DNA from: Acidimicrobiales bacterium | GTDB taxonomy: Bacteria > Actinomycetota > Acidimicrobiia > Acidimicrobiales > SZUA-35 | NCBI GenBank assembly: GCA_041394265.1 | Contig: JAWKIO010000005.1 | Coordinates: forward strand, 1,612,001 to 1,676,000 | Reading direction: 5' to 3' | DNA length: 64,000 bases | Shown here: one piece after another, positions 8,951-16,581 of the stretch | Numbering within the stretch: position 1 is the first letter of the stretch | Layout of the letters: each line of letters starts with the position of its first letter | The notes under the pieces: model-generated | Databases searched by the model: none | What the model was told of the DNA's origin: nothing | The model's input: only the letters and a program-made list of their open reading frames with translations | Made by a program: the position numbers and the translations under genes

Positions 8951-9064
8951 TCAGCCTTGCCTCTGCTTGTGACGCGGGTTCTCGCAGATCACCATGACGC
9001 GTCCGCGCCGACGAATGACCTTGCAGTTCTCGCACATCTTCTTGACGCTGGGTCGTACCTTCAT
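8951..9064 (-). CDS. rpmJ: Ribosomal protein L36 (bL36), zinc-binding form
   Basis: A 37-residue protein starting MKVRPSVKKMCENCK and ending ENPRHKQRQG. The Cys-x2-Cys pair, a later Cys and a His form the zinc-ribbon type of L36. Start ATG at 9064. It lies between infA and rpsM, the usual order. A 130-base gap separates it from infA, with no further gene seen. Confidence 0.96.
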   Translation of the reverse strand: MKVRPSVKKMCENCKVIRRRGRVMVICENPRHKQRQG

Positions 9065-9194
9065 CGTGCATCCCGTGTCATGGTTGGTTACCTGGTTTTC
9101 GGATTGGCATGCCGTGTCGACGCATGGAGCGCCGCACGGGCATCTCACCGCGAGTGGCGAGCGAACTCGCCGACCGGTGAGTCGGAATCGGTGC

Positions 9195-9419
9195 CTACTT
9201 GTAGCGGTAGGTGATGCGTCCACGGGTGAGGTCGTAGGGCGTGAGCTCCACCTGCACCCGGTCGCCCGGAAGAATTCGGATGTAGTGCCGGCGCATCTTG
9301 CCTGAGATGTGGCCGAGCACGGTCAGACCGTTTTCGAGTTCGACCCGGAACATGGCGTTCGGGAGCGACTCGACGATGGTGCCCTCGAGGACAATCGCAT
9401 CTTCCTTGGACTTCGGCAG
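9195..9419 (-). CDS. infA: Translation initiation factor IF-1, apparent CTG start
   Basis: Binds the ribosomal A site during initiation. The OB-fold sequence matches the family end to end: EDAIVLEGTIVESLPNAMFR, ENGLTVLGHISGKMR, GDRVQVELTPYDL and the end RGRITYRYK. The only start that gives the normal length (74 residues, read as MPKSKEDA) is CTG at 9417-9419, with GGAGG at 9426-9430 six bases upstream. No ATG, GTG or TTG occurs at that place. It is the first gene of the infA-rpmJ-rpsM group. Confidence 0.95.
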   Translation of the reverse strand: MPKSKEDAIVLEGTIVESLPNAMFRVELENGLTVLGHISGKMRRHYIRILPGDRVQVELTPYDLTRGRITYRYK

Positions 9420-9553
9420 GACGTTCCTCCTCGACGAGTGGACGACTCTCCGCTCGGATTCCAACCTGATGCCACTGACGCGGTACGTGCTGGAGGAACT
9501 CGGAGAGTGAGGCAACCGCAGCGACAATGAGACGCGTCGATGGCCGACCGACC

Positions 9554-9582
9554 ATGCTAGTGGTCGGTGACCCGCGCTCCAA
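9554..9582 (-). promoter_or_regulatory. Candidate promoter for infA-rpmJ-rpsM operon
   Basis: On the minus strand TTGGAG (9577-9582) and TAGCAT (9554-9559) are 17 bases apart, about 135 bases before the infA start. An 8-bp inverted repeat (ACCGACCA/TGGTCGGT, 9547-9568) overlaps the -10 element and could be an operator. The 272-base spacer between divergent infA and the response regulator holds no gene. This is pattern matching only. Confidence 0.35.
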
Positions 9583-9691
9583 CCCTCGTCATCGCACAGT
9601 GAGGATCGACAATGCAGCGGCGATGGCACCTGCACCGAATCTTCACCGGGTGTCCGAGCGACCTTCACGGCCATTTCGTACCGTTGGCGGA

Positions 9692-10564
9692 ATGACACCT
9701 GTTGTAGCCCGGATGGGCGCCCAAGTGTGGACACCGCGCCTCCTCGTCGTCGAGGACGAGCCGACGATCGCCGAGGCGGTGGTGTTGCGCCTGGTCAGTG
9801 AGGGTTTCGATGTGGAGTGTGTCCACGACGGACGCGTGGCGGTCGAGCGTTGCGCCGAGGTCGAGTTCGCACTGATCGTCCTCGACCTCGGGCTTCCCGG
9901 GCTCGATGGCATCGAGGTCTGCCGTCGGATCCAGGCGGAGCGGCCGACACCGGTGGTCATGCTCACGGCCCGAGACGACGAGATGGATCTCCTCGTCGGA
10001 CTCGGCGTGGGCGCCGATGACTACATCACGAAGCCGTTCTCGCCGCGTGAGCTGGTCGCCCGGGTCCGTGCGGTACTCCGCCGGGTCGAGACGGCGCAGG
10101 CAGCCGCCGTGGCCGCCCTGACCGACCCCGTCCACTCCCCCGTGCTGAGCATCGGGCGAGTGACGCTCGACCCGGCGCGTCGGCTGGCGCTCGTCGACAC
10201 CGACCCGGTCCATCTCACCCCGACCGAATTCGACCTCGTGCATCGTCTTGCCCAGGATCACGGTCGGGTGTTCACTCGCGAGGAGTTGCTCTTCGCAGTG
10301 TGGGGTTACCGCGACGGCTCAGGCGCCCGCACCGTGGATTCCCACGTGCGTTCGGTGCGCCGCAAACTGGGCGACGACGCCATTCGCACGGTGCACGGTG
10401 TGGGGTACGGCATGGGTACCGCACAGGGCGCAGCCCTGCGAACGACACAGGGCGAAGCCCTACGAACAACAGAGGGCGAAGCCCTACGAACAACAGAGGG
10501 CGAAGCCCTACGAACAACAGAGGGCGAAGCCCTGCGAACGACCGAGAGTGACGACCGGCGATGA
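9692..10564 (+). CDS. OmpR/PhoB-family response regulator with repetitive C-terminal tail
   Basis: DNA-binding half of a two-component system. The receiver domain (about residues 16-130) has the acidic pair ED at 21-22, phosphoacceptor Asp65 in VLDLGLPG, Thr92 and Lys114 (DYITKPF). A winged-helix domain follows (LTPTEFDLVHRLA, RTVDSHVRSVRRKLG, VHGVGYG). The protein should end near there, but about 45 further residues are a fivefold 8-residue repeat (GEALRTTE) from a 24-bp DNA repeat. The stop overlaps the kinase start as ATGA. ATG 9692 is chosen; ATG 9713 is possible. It sits where map is often found between adk and infA, in the opposite orientation. Confidence 0.92.
   Translation: MTPVVARMGAQVWTPRLLVVEDEPTIAEAVVLRLVSEGFDVECVHDGRVAVERCAEVEFALIVLDLGLPGLDGIEVCRRIQAERPTPVVMLTARDDEMDLLVGLGVGADDYITKPFSPRELVARVRAVLRRVETAQAAAVAALTDPVHSPVLSIGRVTLDPARRLALVDTDPVHLTPTEFDLVHRLAQDHGRVFTREELLFAVWGYRDGSGARTVDSHVRSVRRKLGDDAIRTVHGVGYGMGTAQGAALRTTQGEALRTTEGEALRTTEGEALRTTEGEALRTTESDDRR
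10426..10545. repeat. 24-bp tandem repeat, five units, inside the response-regulator 3' end
   Basis: Units begin at 10426, 10450, 10474, 10498 and 10522. The core is GGGCGAAGCCC in four units and GGGCGCAGCCC in the first, followed by a TACGAACAACAGA-type spacer. The unit length is a multiple of three, so the reading frame is kept. Each core is a short hairpin with a GAA loop. Confidence 0.95.
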
Positions 10565-11583
10565 CGTCGCCCCTTCGGCGGTTCGTTCCACTGGCCGGCA
10601 TCAGATCGATCAAGACCAAGTGGTCGATCGTGATCGTGGCCGCGGTGGCCGTCACGGCGCTCGTCAGCCAGATCGGCCTCGAGCTCGGCTGGCCGGCGTG
10701 GCTCCGACCCCTCGTTGCCGCCTCGCTGGCGCTGGCCATGGTCCAGTTCCTCGCTCGCGGGATGACGCGCCCGCTGCGGCAGATGGCGGTGGCGGCAAAC
10801 GACATGGCCGAACGTCGACCCGTCGACCCGATCGACGTCACCGGTGCCGACGAGGTCGGGCGCTTGGCCGAGGCGTTCAACTCGATGACCACCGACCTGG
10901 CCGAGGCAGATCGTCGCCAGCGCGAGTTCATCGCCAACGCGTCACACGAGTTACGTACCCCGGTTGCTGCGCTGCGGGGAACACTCGAGAACCTCGCCGA
11001 CGGGGTCGGCCGGCCGGACGCCAAGACGATCGCGGTGCTGCTGCACCACGCCGAGCACCTTGGTGACCTCGTCACCCAACTCCTCGACCTCTCCCGGCTC
11101 GACGCACTCGATGGCATCGAGCGACCGGAACGGATTGATCTCGGCGACCTGCTTCATGATGTGGCCGGACGGACCCGACTCGTGACGCCCGACACCACGG
11201 TCGATCTGAAGACGGCGATCGATCTCCCGGTGCACGGCGACGCCGCTCGCCTCGCTCAGCTCTTCACCAACCTGCTCACGAACGCCGTGCGGTTCTCGCC
11301 CGACGGCGCGCCCGTCACGATCACGGCGTGCTCGACCAGCGATGACGACCGCCGGATCCGGGTATCGGTCTCCGACACTGGTCCGGGTATCCCCGACGAT
11401 CGAAAGGCGATGGTGTTCGAGCGCTTCTGGCAGGACGATCGTCCACCATCGGGCCAACGAGGCGGCGCCGGACTGGGACTCGCCATCGCCAAGCGGATCG
11501 TCGAGACCCACCGAGGCACGATTCAGATCACCGACCGCTCACCGGCCGGTACGACCGTGATCGTCGAACTCCCCCGGGCGTGA
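10561..11583 (+). CDS. Membrane sensor histidine kinase
   Basis: Partner of the preceding response regulator, overlapping it by 4 bases. The 340 residues have two adjacent membrane segments (about 21-43 and 49-65) with almost no loop between them, a HAMP linker (about 66-118), a HisKA domain with phospho-acceptor His129 in ASHELRTP, and an HATPase domain with the N box (LFTNLLTNAVRFSP), DTGPGIP and GGAGLGLAI. The lack of an extracytoplasmic sensor domain suggests it senses the membrane or a partner. The signal and regulon are unknown. It converges on adk. Confidence 0.93.
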   Translation: MTSPLRRFVPLAGIRSIKTKWSIVIVAAVAVTALVSQIGLELGWPAWLRPLVAASLALAMVQFLARGMTRPLRQMAVAANDMAERRPVDPIDVTGADEVGRLAEAFNSMTTDLAEADRRQREFIANASHELRTPVAALRGTLENLADGVGRPDAKTIAVLLHHAEHLGDLVTQLLDLSRLDALDGIERPERIDLGDLLHDVAGRTRLVTPDTTVDLKTAIDLPVHGDAARLAQLFTNLLTNAVRFSPDGAPVTITACSTSDDDRRIRVSVSDTGPGIPDDRKAMVFERFWQDDRPPSGQRGGAGLGLAIAKRIVETHRGTIQITDRSPAGTTVIVELPRA

Positions 11584-11584
11584 T

Positions 11585-11677
11585 GCCTGGCGAAGGCCGA
11601 GGCCATTGCGGTGCCGATGCGCTCAGGCCGAGGCCATCGCGGTGTCGATGCGCTCAGGCCGAGGCCATCGCGGTGTC
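11585..11677. repeat. 31-bp tandem repeat copying the adk 3' end
   Basis: Two exact 31-base units lie at 11616-11646 and 11647-11677, with a diverged unit before them (about 11585-11615). The right-hand unit contains the last codons and stop of adk; the others are copies just past that stop, in the gap between convergent adk and the histidine kinase gene. Confidence 0.92.
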
Positions 11678-12229
11678 GATGGCGGCGAACAGCCGCTCGG
11701 TCACCGTGGCCTCATCGGCGAGCCCATCGACCTGGATCAGCAGACCGCGAGCGGCGAACCAGTCGAGCACCGGGCGGGTCTCCTGTTCGTAGAGCTCGAG
11801 TCGACGGGCGATGCCCTCGTCGGTGTCGTCGTCGCGACCACGGGCCTTCATGCGCTCGGTGACCTCATCGAGCGGCACGTCGAGATCGACCACACAGTGC
11901 AGGGAATCGTCGCCCAGGATCTGGACGAGCGCCTCGGCCTGGGCGACGGTGCGGGGGTAGCCATCGAGCACGAAGCCGTGCTCGGCGATGTCGTCGGCGG
12001 CGAGCCGCTCGCGCACGATGCCGTTGATGATGTCGTCGCCCACGAGATTGCCGGCGTCCATGACCGCCTTCGCCTTGAGCCCCATCTCGGTGCCTGCGGC
12101 GACGGCGCCACGCAGCATGTCGCCGGTGGAGATGTGCTGGACGCCGTACTTCTCGACCAGACGCACGCACTGCGTTCCCTTACCGGCGCCTTGGCGACCG
12201 AAGATCACCAAACGTGTGGGGCTCGACAC
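11654..12229 (-). CDS. adk: Adenylate kinase, short type
   Basis: Interconverts ATP + AMP and 2 ADP. The 191 residues contain the P-loop GRQGAGKGTQ, the AMP-site STGDMLR, the DGYPRT motif and RARGRDDD/RRLELY-type residues of the short form that lacks the long LID (E. coli Adk has 214 residues). It follows secY as in most actinobacterial spc operons. Its last codons lie inside the 31-bp tandem repeat. Confidence 0.96.
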   Translation of the reverse strand: MSSPTRLVIFGRQGAGKGTQCVRLVEKYGVQHISTGDMLRGAVAAGTEMGLKAKAVMDAGNLVGDDIINGIVRERLAADDIAEHGFVLDGYPRTVAQAEALVQILGDDSLHCVVDLDVPLDEVTERMKARGRDDDTDEGIARRLELYEQETRPVLDWFAARGLLIQVDGLADEATVTERLFAAIDTAMASA

Positions 12230-12404
12230 TGTTTCCTCCCAAGAGAGCGGTCCGGGCGTTCACCGCAGATGTGTTGACCAACGATCAGATCGGGCCGCGG
12301 TGTCGGTGAACTCGGGTGAGTCCGTTGGACATGGCCAGACAAGGTCTCAGATCGTGCGCCGCTTGTCCAGTCGGCAACCTTGCCCATCACGGTCCGAGCG
12401 CCGA

Positions 12405-13736
12405 CTATTTGAGGAAGCCCTCATAGTTCTGGCTGAGCAGATGCGAGTCGATCTGCTTCATGGTTTCGAGCGCAACGCCAACGGCGATCAGGATCGAGAC
12501 GCCGGAGAAACCGACCTGGGTTCCCGAGTCACCCAGGGCTCGAGACAACGCGGCCGACGGAATCAAGGCGACAACAGCGAGGAAGATCGCGCCAGGCAGC
12601 GTGATGCGATTCAGGACCTTGGCGAGGTAGCGCTCGGTCTGGGGACCAGGCCGGATGCCGGGAATGAAGCCGCCGGACTTGCGCAGCTCGTCGGCCCGTC
12701 GGATGGGGTCGAAAGCGATGGAGTTGTAGAAGTAGGCAAAGCCGACGATCAACAAACCGAACACCAACACATAGCCAATGTTGTCGGGCCGATAGAGGTT
12801 GTCGGAGACGAACCCTCGGATGTCCTGACCCCAACCATCAGCCGGCAGCACACCGACCAACAGGCTCGGCAACTGGAGCAACGATGAGGCAAAGATCACA
12901 GGAATCACGCCGGCCTGGTTGACCTTGAGCGGGATGTAGGTGTTGTTGCCGCCGTACTGACGACGACCGACCACACGCTTGGCGAAGTTGACCGGGATGC
13001 GGCGCTGGCCCTGCTCGACGAACGTGATGCCGGCGGTCAGGCCCACGAGGAGCACGAGGGCGACGATCAGTCCGAACCAGCCCTGCAGCACCTCGATCTG
13101 GAGCCCGATACCGGGAAGACCCGAGACGACCGAGGCGAAGATCATCAGCGACATGCCGTTGCCGATGCCCTTCTGCGTGATGAGCTCGCCCATCCACATC
13201 ACGATGGCGGTGCCAACGGTCATGCAGGTGACGGCGAGGACGACCTTGAACCCCCAATTGGCCTGGTTGCGTGGGAAGAGGTCGATGCCGCTGGTGCCGA
13301 AGAAGCCATCGGGGTTGCCCGAGATCAAGAAGACGAAGCTGGTGCTCTGCACGAGGGCGAGCACCATGGAGACGTAGCGGGTCCACTGCGTGATCTTGCG
13401 CTGGCCGACCGCACCCTGGGACTGCCATTCCTCGAGCTTGGGAATCGCGACCGTGAGGATCTGGATGATGATCGACGCCGTGATGTAGGGCAGGATCCCG
13501 AGCGCAAAGAACGACAGCGACCCGAGACCGCCACCGGAGAAGAGCTGCAGGTAGCCAAAGATGCCCCCGGTCGGCGAGTCGTCGCCCGAGGCATTGGCCA
13601 GCTGGGTGATGGCGTCGAGGTTCACACCCGGCGAGGGGATCTGCGCACCGAGACGGTAGAGCGCGATCATGGCGAGGGTGAACAGGATCTTGTTGCGCAA
13701 CTCTGCGGTGGCAAAGACGTGCTTCAGGGTTTTCAC
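12405..13736 (-). CDS. secY: Protein translocase subunit SecY
   Basis: Ten-helix channel of the Sec translocon in the cytoplasmic membrane. GTG 13736, seven bases after AGGAG, gives 443 residues starting MKTLKHVFATAELRNKI; the frame is open a little further upstream. Family motifs seen: YRLGAQIPSPG near the start, FALGILPYITASIIIQ, RRIPVNFAKR in the cytosolic loop, and the C-terminal LIAVGVALETMKQIDSHL. It follows rplO after a strong hairpin and precedes adk by 175 bases with no gene between. Confidence 0.96.
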   Translation of the reverse strand: MKTLKHVFATAELRNKILFTLAMIALYRLGAQIPSPGVNLDAITQLANASGDDSPTGGIFGYLQLFSGGGLGSLSFFALGILPYITASIIIQILTVAIPKLEEWQSQGAVGQRKITQWTRYVSMVLALVQSTSFVFLISGNPDGFFGTSGIDLFPRNQANWGFKVVLAVTCMTVGTAIVMWMGELITQKGIGNGMSLMIFASVVSGLPGIGLQIEVLQGWFGLIVALVLLVGLTAGITFVEQGQRRIPVNFAKRVVGRRQYGGNNTYIPLKVNQAGVIPVIFASSLLQLPSLLVGVLPADGWGQDIRGFVSDNLYRPDNIGYVLVFGLLIVGFAYFYNSIAFDPIRRADELRKSGGFIPGIRPGPQTERYLAKVLNRITLPGAIFLAVVALIPSAALSRALGDSGTQVGFSGVSILIAVGVALETMKQIDSHLLSQNYEGFLK

Positions 13737-13776
13737 AGCGGGCTCCTGATGGTCGCTACCGAGACAAAATGACACA

Positions 13777-13804
13777 AACCCCTGCCCTCGTGAGGGCAGG
13801 GGTT
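13777..13804 (-). terminator. Strong hairpin between rplO and secY
   Basis: A perfect 12-bp stem (AACCCCTGCCCT/AGGGCAGGGGTT) with a 4-base loop lies 15 bases after the rplO stop. In the minus-strand direction a short T-rich stretch containing TTTT follows. It looks like an intrinsic terminator or attenuator within the spc operon, setting secY-adk apart from the upstream ribosomal genes. Confidence 0.75.
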
Positions 13805-13818
13805 CGCATCGAATCGAA

Positions 13819-14304
13819 TCAGCGGTTCATGTGCTGGTTGCCCGACGACGCCGGACGCACGGCGAACGGCAGGGGCAGCTTCTCGGTCGAACCACCGGCG
13901 GCGGTGATCGCCGCCTCGGCCGACTTGGAGAAGGCGTGAGCTTTCACGGTGACCGCGGCGGAGAGTTCGCCACGGCCGAGGACCTTCACGAGGACGTCCT
14001 TGCCGATGAGACCCTTGGCGAACAGTGCGTCGGGCGTGACCTCGGTGAGGCCGGATTCGGCGATGGTGTCGAGGTTGATGGCCTGATATTCGACGCGGAA
14101 CGGGTTGTCGAAGCCGCGCAGCTTTGGCAACCGCTGCTGCAGCGGGAGCTGCCCGCCTTCGAAGCCGACCCGCACGGTATTGCGAGCCCGCTGACCCTTG
14201 CTGCCGCGGCCGGCGGTCTTGCCGCCCTTGCCGCCGATACCGCGACCGACGCGCTTGGCCCGCTTGCGCGAACCCTCGTCGGGCTGGAGATCGTGAACCT
14301 TCAT
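13819..14304 (-). CDS. rplO: Ribosomal protein L15 (uL15)
   Basis: Late-assembling large-subunit protein. The 161 residues start MKVHDLQPDEGSRKRAKRVG and have the Gly/Lys-rich GKGGKTAGRGSKGQRAR segment and EGGQLPLQQRLPKLRGF. It overlaps rpmD by 4 bases. Confidence 0.97.
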   Translation of the reverse strand: MKVHDLQPDEGSRKRAKRVGRGIGGKGGKTAGRGSKGQRARNTVRVGFEGGQLPLQQRLPKLRGFDNPFRVEYQAINLDTIAESGLTEVTPDALFAKGLIGKDVLVKVLGRGELSAAVTVKAHAFSKSAEAAITAAGGSTEKLPLPFAVRPASSGNQHMNR

Positions 14305-14486
14305 GCCGTCACCTCTTCCACGCTGACCAGGTGCGGGACACGAGCAAGCATACCGCGCAGCTCTGGGCTGTCAGCGATCGTGTTGGACTTGCCGACCCCG
14401 CGCAATCCGAGGGCTCGGAGGGTGCCCCGCTGCTTCGGCTTGGCGCCGATTGCGGAGCGAACCTGCGTGATCTTGAACTCTGCCAT
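14301..14486 (-). CDS. rpmD: Ribosomal protein L30 (uL30)
   Basis: A 61-residue large-subunit protein: FKITQVRSAIG, then GTLRALGLRGVGKSN and the end MLARVPHLVSVEE. Its start overlaps the rpsE stop by one base (TGATG) and its stop overlaps rplO by 4, which suggests tight translational coupling. Confidence 0.97.
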   Translation of the reverse strand: MAEFKITQVRSAIGAKPKQRGTLRALGLRGVGKSNTIADSPELRGMLARVPHLVSVEEVTA

Positions 14487-15058
14487 CAGTTGACCTCTAC
14501 CGCTTCACTGCGATGAGCGCGCTGTGTCTCGTTGTAGGCCTCGAGCATGCCCTTCGGCGTGAACTCCGAAGGATCGAGACCCCGCAGGCGAGCGACCTCG
14601 TCGGGGCGCTTGAGACCCTGCAGGGCGTTGATGGTGGCTCGGGCCACGTTGATCTGGTTGGCGGAACCGAGCGACTTGCACAGGATGTCGCGGATGCCGG
14701 CCTCTTCGAGGATGGCACGAGCAGCACCACCGGCGATGACGCCGGTACCGGGGGCGGCCGGCTTGAGGAGCACGCGACCAGCGCCCTGTTCTCCGAGGAT
14801 GGGATGCGTGATGGTGCCGCCGGCCATGGGCACGTCGAACATCAGCTTCCGGGCCTCTTCGGTGCCCTTCTGAATGGCGAGGGGCACTTCCTTGGCCTTG
14901 CCGTAGCCGAGACCGACTCGGCCGTTGCCGTCACCGAGCACGACGAGTGCGGTGAAGGCGAAACGGCGTCCGCCCTTGACCACCTTGGAGACTCGGTTGA
15001 TGGTGATGACTCGTGACTCACGGCCATCGCCGCGGTCGTTTCGATTGTCGTTGGCCAT
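14486..15058 (-). CDS. rpsE: Ribosomal protein S5 (uS5)
   Basis: Small-subunit protein at the mRNA entry site, involved in decoding accuracy. ATG 15058 gives 190 residues. It has the double-stranded RNA-binding-like N-domain (RVSKVVKGGRRFAFTALVV, GLGYGKAKEVPLAI) and the C-domain with GGAARAILEEAGIRDILCKSLG. The frame is open upstream into rplR, but that part is not S5-like. Confidence 0.97.
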   Translation of the reverse strand: MANDNRNDRGDGRESRVITINRVSKVVKGGRRFAFTALVVLGDGNGRVGLGYGKAKEVPLAIQKGTEEARKLMFDVPMAGGTITHPILGEQGAGRVLLKPAAPGTGVIAGGAARAILEEAGIRDILCKSLGSANQINVARATINALQGLKRPDEVARLRGLDPSEFTPKGMLEAYNETQRAHRSEAVEVN

Positions 15059-15068
15059 TGCGATTCTC

Positions 15069-15431
15069 CTAGAACTCGAGCCCGGCTTCGCGGGCGGCGT
15101 CGGCCACCGCTGCGACCCGGCCGTGATAGCGGTTGCCGCCACGGTCGAACACGACCGTGGTGACGCCTGCGGCCTTGGCCCGCTCACCGATCTTGGTACC
15201 AACGGCGGTGGCGGTGACCACATTGCCGGTGGTGGCGGTGCGAAGCTCGGCTTCGTAGCTGGAGGCAGCGGCGATCGTGCGGCCGACCGAGTCGTCGATC
15301 AGCTGGACGCTGATGTGACGGTTCGACCGGAACACGGCCAGACGCGGACGCTCGGTGGTACCGACGACCTTCTTGCGCACTCGGCGCTGACGCCGACTGC
15401 GGGCGGCGGCTTTGACGTTGGTCTTCGCCAT
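15069..15431 (-). CDS. rplR: Ribosomal protein L18 (uL18)
   Basis: 5S rRNA-binding protein. The 120 residues contain RRVRKKVVGTTERPRLAVFR, SNRHISVQLIDD and the C-terminal DRGGNRYHGRVAAVADAAREAGLEF ending (cited in part). Its start overlaps the rplF stop by one base. Confidence 0.97.
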   Translation of the reverse strand: MAKTNVKAAARSRRQRRVRKKVVGTTERPRLAVFRSNRHISVQLIDDSVGRTIAAASSYEAELRTATTGNVVTATAVGTKIGERAKAAGVTTVVFDRGGNRYHGRVAAVADAAREAGLEF

Positions 15432-15970
15432 TACTTACCTGCCTTTCCGGCCTTGCGCACGACGCGCTCGCCGGCATAGCGGACACCCTTGCCCTTGTAG
15501 GGCTCGGGCTTGCGGTAGGCCCGGATCACTGCCGCGACCTGACCCACGGCCTGCTTGTCGATACCGATGACGCCGATCTTGGTGGGCTCGGGGACATCGA
15601 AGGTGATCCCTTCGGGCGCCTGCACCTCGACCGGGTGGCTGAAGCCGAGCGCCAGCTCGATCTTGTCGGGCCCCTTGGCCGCAGCGCGGTAACCGACGCC
15701 GACGATCTCGAGGTCCTTGCGGAACCCTTCGCTCACGCCGATGACCATGTTGTTGATCAGCGATCGGTTGAGGCCGTGAAGGGCGCGGGACGAACGCTCG
15801 TCGGTGGCGCGATCGACGGTGATGGTGTCGTCATCGACCGTGACCGAGATGACGTCGGGCACGGTGTGGGTCAAGGAACCCTTCGAGCCCTTGACGGTCA
15901 CGTCCTGGCCCGACACGGTGACGTCGACGCCCTTCGGGATGGAAATGGGTGCTTTGCCAATTCGAGACAT
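15431..15970 (-). CDS. rplF: Ribosomal protein L6 (uL6)
   Basis: Large-subunit protein near the factor-binding centre. The 179 residues start MSRIGKAPISIPKGV and contain two L6 repeats, with GVGYRA, LALGFSHPV and the signature PEPYKGKGVRY near the C-terminus. It is in standard spc order between rpsH and rplR. Confidence 0.98.
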   Translation of the reverse strand: MSRIGKAPISIPKGVDVTVSGQDVTVKGSKGSLTHTVPDVISVTVDDDTITVDRATDERSSRALHGLNRSLINNMVIGVSEGFRKDLEIVGVGYRAAAKGPDKIELALGFSHPVEVQAPEGITFDVPEPTKIGVIGIDKQAVGQVAAVIRAYRKPEPYKGKGVRYAGERVVRKAGKAGK

Positions 15971-15976
15971 GGCGGC

Positions 15977-16381
15977 CTACCAGACGTAGCAGAGGACCTC
16001 ACCGCCGACCTTGGCCTTGCGAGCCTCACGGTCGGTGACGAGTCCATTGCTGGTGGAGAGAACGGCGACCCCGAGTCCACCGAGGACACGCGGGATCGAA
16101 TCGGACTTCGAGTACACCCGCAGGCCCGGCTTGGACACACGCTTGATGCCAGAGATGACACGCTCGCGTTCCGGGGAGTACTTCATGTTGATGCTCAGCG
16201 TGCGGCCCACGCCCGACTCGTTGTCGGTTGCGGTGTACTCGCCGATGTAGCCCTCGCTGTAGAGGACAGCGGCCAGAGCCTCTTTGAGCTTTGACGACGG
16301 CATCGCCACCTCGTCGTGCATCGCGATGTTCGCGTTGCGGATGCGGGTGAGCATGTCGGCGATCGGATCGGTCATTGCCAT
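15977..16381 (-). CDS. rpsH: Ribosomal protein S8 (uS8)
   Basis: Primary 16S rRNA binder, and in many bacteria a translational repressor of its operon. The 134 residues contain DPIADMLTRIRNA, SKLKEALAAVL and the C-terminal signature GGLGVAVLSTSNGLVTDREA. ATG 16381 is used; ATG 16375 (MTDPIAD) is equally possible. Confidence 0.97.
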   Translation of the reverse strand: MAMTDPIADMLTRIRNANIAMHDEVAMPSSKLKEALAAVLYSEGYIGEYTATDNESGVGRTLSINMKYSPERERVISGIKRVSKPGLRVYSKSDSIPRVLGGLGVAVLSTSNGLVTDREARKAKVGGEVLCYVW

Positions 16382-16395
16382 TGTGTGCTACCTCC

Positions 16396-16581
16396 TCACC
16401 AGCTCGACTTCGTGACGCCAGGGAGCTCCCCGGCGTGTGCCATGTCTCGGAAGCAGATACGGCAGAGACCGAAGCGCCGGTAGACGGCGTGCGGGCGACC
16501 GCACTTCTGGCAACGGGTGTAGCCCCGCACCTTGAACTTCGGCTTCTTCTGCTGCTTGAGTTTGAGCGCCTTCTTTGCCAT
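16396..16581 (-). CDS. rpsN: Ribosomal protein S14, zinc-binding type (uS14)
   Basis: Small-subunit head protein. At 61 residues it is the short form with two Cys pairs (CQKC and CRIC) that bind zinc, and the S14 signature RPHAVYRRFGLCRICFRD. Its start overlaps the rplE stop by one base. A zinc-free paralogue for zinc limitation is not in this window. Confidence 0.97.
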   Translation of the reverse strand: MAKKALKLKQQKKPKFKVRGYTRCQKCGRPHAVYRRFGLCRICFRDMAHAGELPGVTKSSW

